Positions 7,122 through 14,225 of a stretch of DNA of 15,347 nt are shown here, piece by piece. The DNA lies in contig DYLE01000035.1 of NCBI GenBank assembly GCA_020722245.1, positions 1 to 15,347 of the forward strand. Reading direction: 5' to 3'. How positions within the stretch are numbered: position 1 is the stretch's first letter; the number at the start of each line of letters is the position of its first letter. The DNA comes from Desulfonema limicola (GTDB lineage: Bacteria > Desulfobacterota > Desulfobacteria > Desulfobacterales > Desulfosalsimonadaceae). The position numbers and the translations under genes were made by a program. Below the pieces are notes generated by a model. The model was not told the origin of the DNA. It did not search any database and was given only the letters and a program-made list of their open reading frames with translations.

Positions 7122-7328
7122 TCAGACCCGCCTGCTTTGCACCAGCCGCGCGAAATGTTCAAAGGAGCGGTCATAGCCGGCCTCGGCGTCCTTGGGAAAA
7201 CAGCAGGCCGGAAGCTCGCGCATTTTTAAATGATACCGGATGCAGTCGCAGCAGACGCCCTTTCGAGAGCAGGGTTCATAGGTGCAGTTGCAGGACTTCA
7301 GGTTCTGTTCTTTTTTGCATTCCATCAT
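7122..7328 (-). CDS. Small cysteine-rich protein, DUF6485-like
   Basis: A 68-residue soluble protein with nine cysteines, at 4, 13, 15, 20, 26, 27, 29, 42 and 43, arranged as SCNCTYEPC, GVCCDC and PACCFP. It resembles the small uncharacterised DUF6485 family seen in anaerobes. The paired and clustered cysteines suggest zinc or iron-sulfur binding, but no function is known. The start at 7328 is supported by AGGA five bases upstream; the next codon is also ATG. It sits 18 bases after the end of the extended thioesterase frame and 27 bases before bioB, so it is probably co-transcribed with both. A role in metal or cluster supply to BioB is only a guess from position. Confidence 0.75.
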   Translation of the reverse strand: MMECKKEQNLKSCNCTYEPCSRKGVCCDCIRYHLKMRELPACCFPKDAEAGYDRSFEHFARLVQSRRV

Positions 7329-7346
7329 GGTTTTCCTGGTTTGATT

Positions 7347-7820
7347 TTATCGGTTTTCATCGATTTTAGGGTTTTTGGCGATTTTAAACCTGGAATGAAA
7401 CTCCAGCACTGCTCTATCTGACTGATCATACACAACGGCCTGGCCGGTGATGGTTTTTTCGGATTCGATGTCAGCCGAAGCCTTTGCCGTGACCATGCCC
7501 TGTTTGACCGGATAGAGAAACCTGGATTCTAGAGAAACAGTGGCAAAATGGGTCTACGTCGGCAGCAGGCTTTTAATGGCCATGACCACCGCGGTATCGG
7601 CCAGGCTGACCAGGGCGCCGCCGTGCATCAGGCCGGCGCCTTGGGCCAGATCATAAAAAAACGGCATGGTCAGGACCGCATGCCCGTCCTTTGCCTCGAC
7701 AATCTCCATGTTTAAAAGCCGTTCAAACGGCGCGCAGCTGATCCACTGCTCAAGCCGCACCCGGTGCGGTCCTGTGGATGCATAGGCCCCCGTTGTTTCC
7801 ATGTTTTCCTTCTTGTCCAT
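7347..7820 (-). CDS. PaaI-type hotdog thioesterase interrupted by in-frame TAG
   Basis: Predicted acyl-CoA thioesterase of the PaaI/hotdog family. Residues 1-88 hold the N-terminal half with the motif GLMHGGALVSLADTA (63-77), including the HGG and Asp75 expected at the active site. A TAG occurs at 7556-7554 as codon 89. The same frame then stays open for 68 more codons to TAA (7349-7347) and encodes just the missing C-terminal half of the fold: THFATVSLESRFLYPV, then the strands up to RAVLEFHSRFKIAK. The full frame is 157 codons, close to family length. Either the TAG is read through (pyrrolysine or a suppressor), or it is a recent nonsense mutation or base error. As a plain ORF the product would stop at 7554 and lack half the fold. 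Start is 7820 or, with a better AAGGA ribosome site, Met7 at 7802. First gene before the cysteine-rich protein and bioB. Confidence 0.8.
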
Positions 7821-7846
7821 ACCCTTCTTTGCTCCTGTGGTTGGAT

Positions 7847-7875
7847 AGGTTACACAAGTTACAGGGCTTCAACAA
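7847..7875 (-). promoter_or_regulatory. Possible promoter of the thioesterase-bioB group
   Basis: On the minus strand TTGTTG (7875-7870) and TAACCT (7852-7847) have a 17-base spacing; matches are moderate. Transcription would start near 7840, about 20 bases before the ATG at 7820. The element overlaps a direct repeat of GTTACA (plus strand, 7849-7854 and 7858-7863). Confidence 0.3.
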
Positions 7876-7885
7876 TCATTTTTTT

Positions 7886-7899
7886 TGCGGTTGTCCGCA
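7886..7899. promoter_or_regulatory. Inverted repeat TGCGG-TTGT-CCGCA next to the divergent promoter
   Basis: TGCGG (7886-7890) and CCGCA (7895-7899) form a perfect 5-bp inverted repeat, one base before the -35 box of the rightward promoter and upstream of the leftward one. A run of eight T precedes it on the plus strand, in the wrong orientation for a rightward terminator. It may be an operator shared by both directions, but there is no regulator gene nearby to support this. Confidence 0.25.
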
Positions 7900-7900
7900 T

Positions 7901-7930
7901 TTGACATAAAGGACTTTTTAAAGATAAAAT
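7901..7930 (+). promoter_or_regulatory. Strong sigma70-type promoter of the alpha/beta hydrolase
   Basis: A perfect TTGACA (7901-7906) is followed after 18 bases by TAAAAT (7925-7930), five of six matches. The surrounding sequence is AT-rich. Transcription from about 7937 would leave a leader of roughly 77 bases before the ATG at 8014. Confidence 0.65.
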
Positions 7931-8013
7931 AAAACCATGCTTATCATTTGGGGCCTTAGAATAGGAAAGTGTTTTTGAATCATGCATAAAAACGATCAAA
8001 CAGGAGCCTTGCG

Positions 8014-8802
8014 ATGAAACTTGAAGTCATTGAGAAAAAACCTTCAAAAAAGCTCCATTCCACACCCATCCTGTTTGTCCACGGCATGTGGCATGGGGCC
8101 TGGTGCTGGGCCGAGCATTTCCTGCCCTATTTTGCCGATCATGGCTATCGCGTTTATGCCCTCAGTTTAAGGGGGCATGGAAAGAGCGAGGGGCGGGAGA
8201 AACTGAGGTGGACTACCGTGTCCGGTTATGTGGCTGATGTGGCTCAGGTGGTGAAGGAACTGGAAAAGCCGCCGGTGCTGGTGGGGCACTCCATGGGCGG
8301 CATGATCGTTCAAAAATACATTGAAACGCATAAATGCCCGGCGGCGGTGCTGATGGCGTCGGTGCCGCCCCGGGGTGTGATTTCCACCACGATGCGGATT
8401 CTCTCCCGCCACCCTCTGGCCTTTCTGAAGTGCAATCTGACGTTCTCCATGCTTCCGGTGGTCGCTACCCCCCAGCTTGCGCAGGAGGCGTTTTTTTCAG
8501 CGGATATGCCGGAAAAAACCGTCAAGCGTTATTTTTCCAAACTTCAGGATGATTCCTTTCGGATTTATCTGGATATGCTGGGGCTGAACCTGCCGAAACC
8601 CAAAAAGGTAAAGACCCCGGTGCTTGTGCTGGGCGCCGCCGACGATACCATTTTTTCTGTTGCCCAGATCGAGGCCACGGCACGCGCCTATGGGGCGGAG
8701 ATGGAGATTTTTCCAAACATGGCCCATGATATGATGCTTGAGGCCGGATGGCAGGCCGTGGCCGATCGCATCCTTAAATGGTTGAAGAAAAAAAGCGTGT
8801 AA
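8014..8802 (+). CDS. Alpha/beta-fold hydrolase
   Basis: A 262-residue cytoplasmic serine hydrolase with no signal peptide. The oxyanion-hole loop is FVHGMWHGAW (21-30), the nucleophile elbow GHSMGG puts Ser93 at the centre, the acid is Asp210 or Asp211 (GAADDTIF) and the base is His238 (NMAHDMM). The pattern is that of lysophospholipase/haloperoxidase-like esterases, which act on esters or thioesters; the substrate cannot be told from sequence. AGGAG lies seven bases before the ATG. It has its own strong promoter, is divergent from the thioesterase gene and is followed after 103 bases by the phosphatase-family gene. Confidence 0.85.
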   Translation: MKLEVIEKKPSKKLHSTPILFVHGMWHGAWCWAEHFLPYFADHGYRVYALSLRGHGKSEGREKLRWTTVSGYVADVAQVVKELEKPPVLVGHSMGGMIVQKYIETHKCPAAVLMASVPPRGVISTTMRILSRHPLAFLKCNLTFSMLPVVATPQLAQEAFFSADMPEKTVKRYFSKLQDDSFRIYLDMLGLNLPKPKKVKTPVLVLGAADDTIFSVAQIEATARAYGAEMEIFPNMAHDMMLEAGWQAVADRILKWLKKKSV

Positions 8803-8905
8803 GCCGGATTTCTGAGCGCTGTCTTAATGGGGCCAGTAAACGGTTTGCGTTGAACCTAGGCCGGGTTGTTTACGCGCGAGATTTTTTAAGGGATAAGCCG
8901 AATAG

Positions 8906-9679
8906 ATGCGGGTGATGACATTCAACCTCCGGTTTGAAAACGACACAGACGGCGAAAACGCCTGGTCCTTGCGCCGGGATATGGCGGTGGCGGTGATTCG
9001 GCGTTATTCCCCCGATGTTCTTGGCACGCAGGAAGGAAGATGGCCACAGCTGACTTATCTTTGCGAACACCTGCCCCAATACCTTCCGTTTCTGCCGGAC
9101 AGATTGCCCGACGAAAAGCTTCAGTGCCCGACCCTGTTTTTCCGAAAAGATCGTTTCCAGGTTCATCACGGCGGAGATTTCTGGCTTTCCAAAACCCCCC
9201 AGGTGCATCTGAGCAAGGACTGGGACAGCGCGTTTCCGAGAATGTTGAGCTATGCAGAACTCAAAGTCGAAAACACCGCAAAAAGTTTTATTGCTGCGGT
9301 GACGCACCTGGATCATGTCGGGGTTGAGGCGCGCTACCAGCAGGCGAAAATCATCGCCTCCTGGGTCGGCCAACAGGACCTGCCGGTGATCCTCATGGGG
9401 GATTTCAATGACGGCCCGTCCTCACCGGTCCACGATGTGCTTACCGCCCCGGAAACAGGGCTGTATGACACCTGGGAAGTATTGAAACGCAGCGAAACCC
9501 CCGAGGCCTATACCCATCACGGGTTTACGGGGATTCCCAGGCTGGCGCGGATGGACTGGATCCTTGCGGACTTTCGGTTTCGGGTGGAAGATGTTCAGGT
9601 GGTCTGCGATCAGATTGACGGAAGATATCCATCGGACCATTTTCCGTATTTTGCGGATTTCGAAACGGCGGGCATGTGA
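8906..9679 (+). CDS. Endonuclease/exonuclease/phosphatase-family enzyme
   Basis: A 257-residue protein with every catalytic landmark of the Mg-dependent EEP superfamily (DNase I/exonuclease III fold): N7 (MTFNLRF), E43 (GTQEG), H134 and D136 (THLDH), D166 and N168 (GDFND), D217 (RMDWILAD) and D244-H245 (PSDHFP). There is no signal peptide, so it probably works in the cytoplasm on a phosphodiester or a phosphorylated sugar, lipid or nucleotide. The start RFEND...ENAWSLRRD resembles the single-domain EEP proteins of bacteria rather than true DNA-repair exonucleases. A TAG directly before the ATG fixes the start. The ribosome site (AAGGGAT, 12-13 bases upstream) is weak. It ends 24 bases from the convergent exporter gene. 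Confidence 0.88.
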   Translation: MRVMTFNLRFENDTDGENAWSLRRDMAVAVIRRYSPDVLGTQEGRWPQLTYLCEHLPQYLPFLPDRLPDEKLQCPTLFFRKDRFQVHHGGDFWLSKTPQVHLSKDWDSAFPRMLSYAELKVENTAKSFIAAVTHLDHVGVEARYQQAKIIASWVGQQDLPVILMGDFNDGPSSPVHDVLTAPETGLYDTWEVLKRSETPEAYTHHGFTGIPRLARMDWILADFRFRVEDVQVVCDQIDGRYPSDHFPYFADFETAGM

Positions 9680-9703
9680 AACGAAAGAAAATGAACGCAG
9701 TGC

Positions 9704-12346
9704 TCACCCCTTGCTATCCGTTGCCTTTACATACTCCAAACTTTTTTCGCAGCTCGAGGAAGGGGAAAGATCGATTTTGGTGAGGCGGATTGCCGCTGGT
9801 ATCAGCACAATGGAACCGATGGTGGTATTTACCATGGTCAGCGAGACAAGCAACCCGAACAGCACCATGGGCAGAAAATGGGATGTCACAAGCACCAGAA
9901 AACCGAAGATCAGGGCAAGGGAGGTAAAAAGGATCGCCTTGCCGGACATGTAAATCGTTTTTTCAATGCATTCAGGAATGCTGATATTTTCTTTTTTATT
10001 AAACCGGTACCGGTTGAGAAAATGGATCGTGTCATCCACCCCGATGCCGATGGTGATCGCGGCGATCACGGATGTCACCATGTCCAGGCTGATGTTGAAC
10101 CATCCCATGATGCCAAAGTTTACGATAATCGTTACCGCCATATCGATGGAGGCCAGAGGACCGGCCTTGAGTTTTCGGAAAAGCGCAATGACCACCAGCA
10201 GCACGATGATCACCGACAAAAAAAGCCCCTGCACCTGACCGGATACGATATAATGCGCAAGCCTGGAATTGATGATGGGAAAACCGGTCACCTCGAAGGT
10301 ATAGGGCGCGGGAAGGTTGCTGGCGAGGTGCTCCCGGATTTTTCGCATGATCCTGTTCGTCTCGGTGGTTCCGAGGGTTTGCCCTGATTTGGTGGCCAGC
10401 CTGGCCAGTATGTTGCATTTTTGAAAACCCGGATCGATAAAGGGCTCGAACACGTCCACCCTGCCGTCTGAATCCGAGTCCTCCCCGCTGTAAATTTCCA
10501 GATAGTCGAAAATATCGCCGTCGTTCTCCGGTATTTTATAGTAGTTCAGATCATCGTTGTTCATGGCCATGTGCATCCGTTTTATAAAATCGGAAAAAGC
10601 GTCCGTCCGGCCGATTCTCAGATCCGCGTTGGCCTCAGCCGTAAGCCAGCGCCTCACCCCTTCAATCGTTTTCAGAAAATCACGCTGTTTGACCCCGTCG
10701 GGTTTTCCGGAATCGATGGTGATGTTAAACCCCCACTCTCCACCGTACTTGTCGCCGATTTTATGGACATCGGTTTTTGCTGAATCGTTGTCCTTGAAGT
10801 AATGGAGCATATCCGTATCCACATTGAGCCTCAGCATGCCCGCTATGGATATACCAAGAATCACCGCAACGACCAGATACACTTTCTTATGATGCAGGAC
10901 CGTAAGCTTTACAATGAGCACAAGCGCCCTGTCCACCATGGTTTTCCGCATGCGTTTCTTTTTTGAGATTAAGGAGGGGTACCGGTGCGGCAGGAGCACC
11001 AGGCTTGCGGGAATAAAGGTTATGGAAATAAACACCGCGAAAGCCACTCCGATGGCGGAAAACACCCCCCATTCCAGCATGGCCGAAACCTGGCTGGTGA
11101 GAAAGGTCAGAAAGGCGACAATTGTGGTGAAGCCGGCCAAAAGAACCGTTGTGGAAATGTGGGCCATCGCGATCTCAAGGCCTTTGTACCCTCTGGCGCT
11201 GATCAGATCAAAATCCGCGTAGTATTGATTAAGGACATGAATGGCGTAGGAGCTTCCCACAGCCACCAGAAGCGGGGGAAGGGTGCCTCCCACGGTCGTT
11301 ATTCTATAACCGAGATGCCCCATCAGCCCGAAGGTCCAGAGTTCCGCAAGAAGAAGGGTCATCAGCGGAAGAAACACCCCCCGAATGGACCTGAAATTAA
11401 AAAAGAAGACAAGGGTTGCGACCAGGATCACCAGGGGAACGTTCCGGCTCAGGTCTTGCTGGATGTAATCGTTAAACCGTTTGTCTAGGTAGGGGACGCC
11501 CGAGATGATGATGTTTAAATCTCCATAGGAGTGGATGATGTCGTTTATTTCGTCCACGATCCAGCTCCTGTCCGTGGCGCCGGAAAATTTGATGAGAATC
11601 GCAAAGTCGGTGATCTCCCCGGTCTGGGGGTCTAGGGCATAAAGGCCTTTTTCAAAAGCGGGGTTGCTGGTCAGTCTTTTTCTAAACCGATCGAACCCCT
11701 CTTCTGTGCGGGGGATGATCCTTTCGCCGTTATCATCCTCTTCGATGAGATCATAGGCTTCCAGGGTGTCATTTTTACCAGTGATGTCTTCAGCGGTAAA
11801 AGGGGAGAGGACGGTATCGATGATTTCAGTTTGTTTCAGCTCAGTGCCGTCACGAATCAATTTTTCAAGGCCTCTGAGGGCGTCCCCGGTCAGCTTTTCG
11901 GTCGGTTCAAATTGAGGTGGCGCTTTGCGTTTCAAGAACCTCATAAACGCAGGGTCATTTGAGAACCGGTCATAAATATCCTTCAGGCATACGTCCTCCC
12001 GGCCTGCCAGCTCCTTGAAGGTTTCAAGCCGTTTTTTTTCTTTTTCTTTATTGAAATCTTTGTATTCTTCGATATCCGTCAAAAGCTGGTTTATGCGTTC
12101 AAAGACCGGTGGGCTCCACAGATCCTCATGGGAAACGGAGATAATGACAAACCGGTCGTTGTCCCCGAAAATATCCCTTACCCTGGTGTAGTTGATATAG
12201 TCCTTATCGTTTTTCGGCATAAAGTCTTCGACCGAGCTGTTGAACCGAAGGTCGCGTATTCCGTAAGAAAGCGCCACGGTTGTTGCAAACAGCAGGATTA
12301 ATACAAGAACGGGCCTTTTGAGGACTAACCTAAAATATGAATGCAT
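9704..12346 (-). CDS. RND-superfamily (MMPL) exporter with an EF-hand loop
   Basis: An 880-residue inner-membrane transporter with the duplicated RND plan. TM1 is at about 12-29, a first periplasmic domain covers about 30-300, TM2-6 lie between about 304 and 453, TM7 is at about 486-505, a second periplasmic domain covers about 506-700, and TM8-12 lie between about 702 and 853. MMPL-type members move lipids or other hydrophobic molecules with proton force. The acidic pair of the relay is seen only in the second half (IGIGVDDTIHF, D771-D772); the matching place in the first half is VGSSYAIH (S365-S366). Residues 623-634 (DSDSDGRVDVFE) fit the 12-residue EF-hand consensus at every ligand position. 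AAGGG lies about 5 bases before the ATG. It is 19 bases after the flavoprotein gene and clearly in one operon with it. Confidence 0.9.
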   Translation of the reverse strand: MHSYFRLVLKRPVLVLILLFATTVALSYGIRDLRFNSSVEDFMPKNDKDYINYTRVRDIFGDNDRFVIISVSHEDLWSPPVFERINQLLTDIEEYKDFNKEKEKKRLETFKELAGREDVCLKDIYDRFSNDPAFMRFLKRKAPPQFEPTEKLTGDALRGLEKLIRDGTELKQTEIIDTVLSPFTAEDITGKNDTLEAYDLIEEDDNGERIIPRTEEGFDRFRKRLTSNPAFEKGLYALDPQTGEITDFAILIKFSGATDRSWIVDEINDIIHSYGDLNIIISGVPYLDKRFNDYIQQDLSRNVPLVILVATLVFFFNFRSIRGVFLPLMTLLLAELWTFGLMGHLGYRITTVGGTLPPLLVAVGSSYAIHVLNQYYADFDLISARGYKGLEIAMAHISTTVLLAGFTTIVAFLTFLTSQVSAMLEWGVFSAIGVAFAVFISITFIPASLVLLPHRYPSLISKKKRMRKTMVDRALVLIVKLTVLHHKKVYLVVAVILGISIAGMLRLNVDTDMLHYFKDNDSAKTDVHKIGDKYGGEWGFNITIDSGKPDGVKQRDFLKTIEGVRRWLTAEANADLRIGRTDAFSDFIKRMHMAMNNDDLNYYKIPENDGDIFDYLEIYSGEDSDSDGRVDVFEPFIDPGFQKCNILARLATKSGQTLGTTETNRIMRKIREHLASNLPAPYTFEVTGFPIINSRLAHYIVSGQVQGLFLSVIIVLLVVIALFRKLKAGPLASIDMAVTIIVNFGIMGWFNISLDMVTSVIAAITIGIGVDDTIHFLNRYRFNKKENISIPECIEKTIYMSGKAILFTSLALIFGFLVLVTSHFLPMVLFGLLVSLTMVNTTIGSIVLIPAAIRLTKIDLSPSSSCEKSLEYVKATDSKG

Positions 12347-12365
12347 CGCATCCCTTTTTTAAATT

Positions 12366-13538
12366 TTAAACATTTTCCTGTTTGGTGTCAGGTTCATAAA
12401 ATCTGGGCTTTCTCGGCTTATTCACAGAAGCTCTAAACCGGGTTTTCCGCCTGCCGTCGTGGACCAGGGCAAACCAGGGGTATCTTTTTAAAGTCTTGAT
12501 GGTCGGGCGTTTAAACAGTTTCAGCAGGAAAAAGGATAACCCGTCCTTGTAAGGAATAGAGGGGTTTCTGAGCATTCGGGAGACCAGCATGTCGATGGGT
12601 TTTCGGCTGGTGAGCTGCTGGTTTTTTTTCAGCAGGTGCCGGTACCGAACCGTATCGATCTTTTGGCTCGACGGGTCATAGCTTTCCCCCAGCAGCCAAC
12701 CCGACTGCCAGGCCGGTTCGATCCCTGCGCCGATGACCGGATGCGCAAGCCCCAGCACGTCCCCGGCCCCGATGAACTCGATCCCGTTTCGGAAAAAAGA
12801 TACCGGGGTTTTCCAGCTTTCCATCACCATGGGGATTTTCCACATCAGCGGAGGAACCGGCAGAGGCTCGATCCGGCAGTGAAACTGTTTTTCGATAAAA
12901 CCCACAAACTCACCAAACCGGTGCTGCAGATCGGCTCTTCCTGTCATGCCGCCGACCCCGATGTTATACCGGCCTTGTTCTTTGACAAAAACCCATCCGT
13001 ATCCCTTATACCGGCTGTCAAAGACGATCAGGTGCGCGTCGATCCGGGAATCTTTGTCGAGAACACCTTCATATTTTAGCGCCAGGGCGTGCTCCTGCTG
13101 ATACCAGTGGTTTTGCAACACCTGCCGGGTGAAACCGGAAAATCCGGTGGCAAGGACGGTCTGGGGTGAAAACAACTCGTGATCCCTTGTTGAGAGGTGC
13201 TTAAATTGAATGTTTACGCCCGGTTCATTCCCGATGCATTCGATGAGTTTTTTTTGAAGGTCATACCGGGATGCGATGATAAACAGCCCCTGGGTTTCCA
13301 CATACCGGCCGTTTTGAAACCCGAATTTTACGCGGGGAAGGGGGGATTTTCCGGTGTGAAGATAGATGCCGAACTCCTGGGCCAGGTAGTCGGCAAATTC
13401 TATCGTAACGGCTCCGCCGCAGGGCTTATCCCAGATTTTGGTTTCATAGACCCTCACCGGACAGCCCCGGCGGGCCAGGTGGTGTGCGGCGGACAGTCCC
13501 GCGATGTTTCCGCCGGCAATGGTGATAGGGTTTGCCAT
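12366..13538 (-). CDS. Geranylgeranyl-reductase-like FAD oxidoreductase
   Basis: A 390-residue flavoprotein. The N-terminal Rossmann motif is GGNIAG (9-14), followed by an acidic strand end (VYET). The KPCGG motif (C40-G41-G42), the GYGWVF strand (180-185) and the second FAD motif GAGDVLGLAHPVIGAGIEPA (258-277) are typical of the geranylgeranyl reductase family, which saturates isoprenoid chains of membrane lipids or quinones. Other members of this superfamily act as dehydrogenases or halogenases, so the substrate is open. I place the start at 13538, where GAGG lies 7 bases upstream and the protein opens with the FAD strand; the ATG at 13619 would add 27 basic residues before the fold. It is the first gene of an operon with the MMPL exporter, which suggests that it modifies or reduces a lipid that is then exported. 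Confidence 0.82.
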   Translation of the reverse strand: MANPITIAGGNIAGLSAAHHLARRGCPVRVYETKIWDKPCGGAVTIEFADYLAQEFGIYLHTGKSPLPRVKFGFQNGRYVETQGLFIIASRYDLQKKLIECIGNEPGVNIQFKHLSTRDHELFSPQTVLATGFSGFTRQVLQNHWYQQEHALALKYEGVLDKDSRIDAHLIVFDSRYKGYGWVFVKEQGRYNIGVGGMTGRADLQHRFGEFVGFIEKQFHCRIEPLPVPPLMWKIPMVMESWKTPVSFFRNGIEFIGAGDVLGLAHPVIGAGIEPAWQSGWLLGESYDPSSQKIDTVRYRHLLKKNQQLTSRKPIDMLVSRMLRNPSIPYKDGLSFFLLKLFKRPTIKTLKRYPWFALVHDGRRKTRFRASVNKPRKPRFYEPDTKQENV

Positions 13539-13697
13539 GAAAACGCCTCGATGAGGATAGGGGCCGTTCGGCCGTTTAAAACGTTTGAACCATACCATAG
13601 GTGTCAACGGGATTGCCATCTAAAAATATCCTATTCATGCGCCTGATCTTATCCTTACTTTCTTCGAGGCGCAGCCTCCGGATGTTTTGTTTCATGC

Positions 13698-13726
13698 TTG
13701 ACATGGGCTGCATAAAGGTTTAGTTT
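13698..13726 (+). promoter_or_regulatory. Sigma70-type promoter of the small exported protein
   Basis: A perfect TTGACA (13698-13703) is followed after 17 bases by TAGTTT (13721-13726), which keeps T1, A2 and T6 of the -10 box. Transcription would start near 13733, about 38 bases before the ATG at 13771. Confidence 0.45.
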
Positions 13727-13758
13727 AATGTTGAAAAAACAAGGTGGCCAGCAAACCA

Positions 13759-13766
13759 AAGGAGGT
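13759..13766 (+). promoter_or_regulatory. Near-ideal ribosome-binding site
   Basis: AAGGAGGT at 13759-13766 is fully complementary to the 16S anti-Shine-Dalgarno core and ends four bases before ATG 13771. It decides the start against the in-frame ATG at 13744, and is the strongest translation signal I see in the window. Confidence 0.85.
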
Positions 13767-13770
13767 CGAC

Positions 13771-14082
13771 ATGATCAAGATAAGAAGATATAGCATTTTG
13801 GCGATGATTGTAGTCTTTGTTTTTATTCCGTTTACGTCTTCTGCGTTGGGCGGTCTTTCATCGCCCTCTTCCACAGAGAATGATCCGGCAGCCATGATCG
13901 TGGATTGCCTGATCGCCAGGCCTATGGGTTTTGCCTCTCTGGTGCTCGGCTCGGCTTCATTTGTTGTGTGTTTGCCGTTTTCCTCCCTGGGGCAGAATGT
14001 GGATGAGTCCTTTGAGGTGATGGTCATGGATCCGGCGAGGTACACCTTTTTGCGACCGATAGGCGGTTTTTGGACGGATTGA
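13771..14082 (+). CDS. Small exported or membrane protein of unknown function
   Basis: A 103-residue protein with a basic N-terminus (MIKIRRYS) and a hydrophobic stretch to about residue 25 (IPFTSSALG), a likely signal peptide with cleavage near the SSA. A second hydrophobic segment spans about 43-73 (from AMIVDCLIARP through VVCLPFSSLG), so the mature protein may sit in the inner membrane. It ends with MDPARYTFLRPIGGF, a motif I recall from small uncharacterised proteobacterial proteins, without a known function. Cysteines 46 and 67 are both in the hydrophobic part. It forms a self-contained unit, with a promoter at 13698, an ideal ribosome site and a terminator at 14153, which suggests high expression. 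Confidence 0.8.
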   Translation: MIKIRRYSILAMIVVFVFIPFTSSALGGLSSPSSTENDPAAMIVDCLIARPMGFASLVLGSASFVVCLPFSSLGQNVDESFEVMVMDPARYTFLRPIGGFWTD

Positions 14083-14152
14083 GTATCCGGTCAAGGAACG
14101 CTTTCAGACGGACAGGTTGTTGGCACGGTTTTTTTTAAACCGGGCGTTTTAA

Positions 14153-14192
14153 AGCCCCTGCTTTCAGGATGACGGCAGGGGCTCTGATTTTT
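14153..14192 (+). terminator. Rho-independent terminator after the small exported protein
   Basis: AGCCCCTGC (14153-14161) and GCAGGGGCT (14175-14183) form a perfect 9-bp GC-rich stem with a 13-base loop, followed by CTGATTTTT. Just upstream CGGTTT (14126-14131) and AAACCG (14137-14142) make a weaker second hairpin. Only 33 bases separate the T-run from the next start codon, leaving no room for a full separate promoter, so the next gene may depend on readthrough or on a promoter overlapping the terminator. Confidence 0.85.
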
Positions 14193-14225
14193 ATAAGGTG
14201 GAAGTGACATCTGGAGAACCTTTTG

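Noticed and set aside
7554..7820. Treating the thioesterase as a complete 88-residue protein
   Set aside because: The hotdog fold would be cut in half, and the missing half is encoded in the same frame right after the TAG.
8836..8873. GTAAAC ... GTTTAC pair resembling a BirA biotin operator
   Set aside because: The 26-base gap is too long for BirA, and the site is between the hydrolase and EEP genes, not near bioB. As a terminator it lacks an adjoining T-run.
13602..13607. Minus-strand TTGACA upstream of the flavoprotein
   Set aside because: No acceptable -10 box is found 16-18 bases downstream.
13539..13619. Upstream ATG adding 27 residues to the flavoprotein
   Set aside because: The extra stretch is basic and precedes the FAD-binding strand; ATG 13538 has a GAGG site at good spacing and fits the family start.
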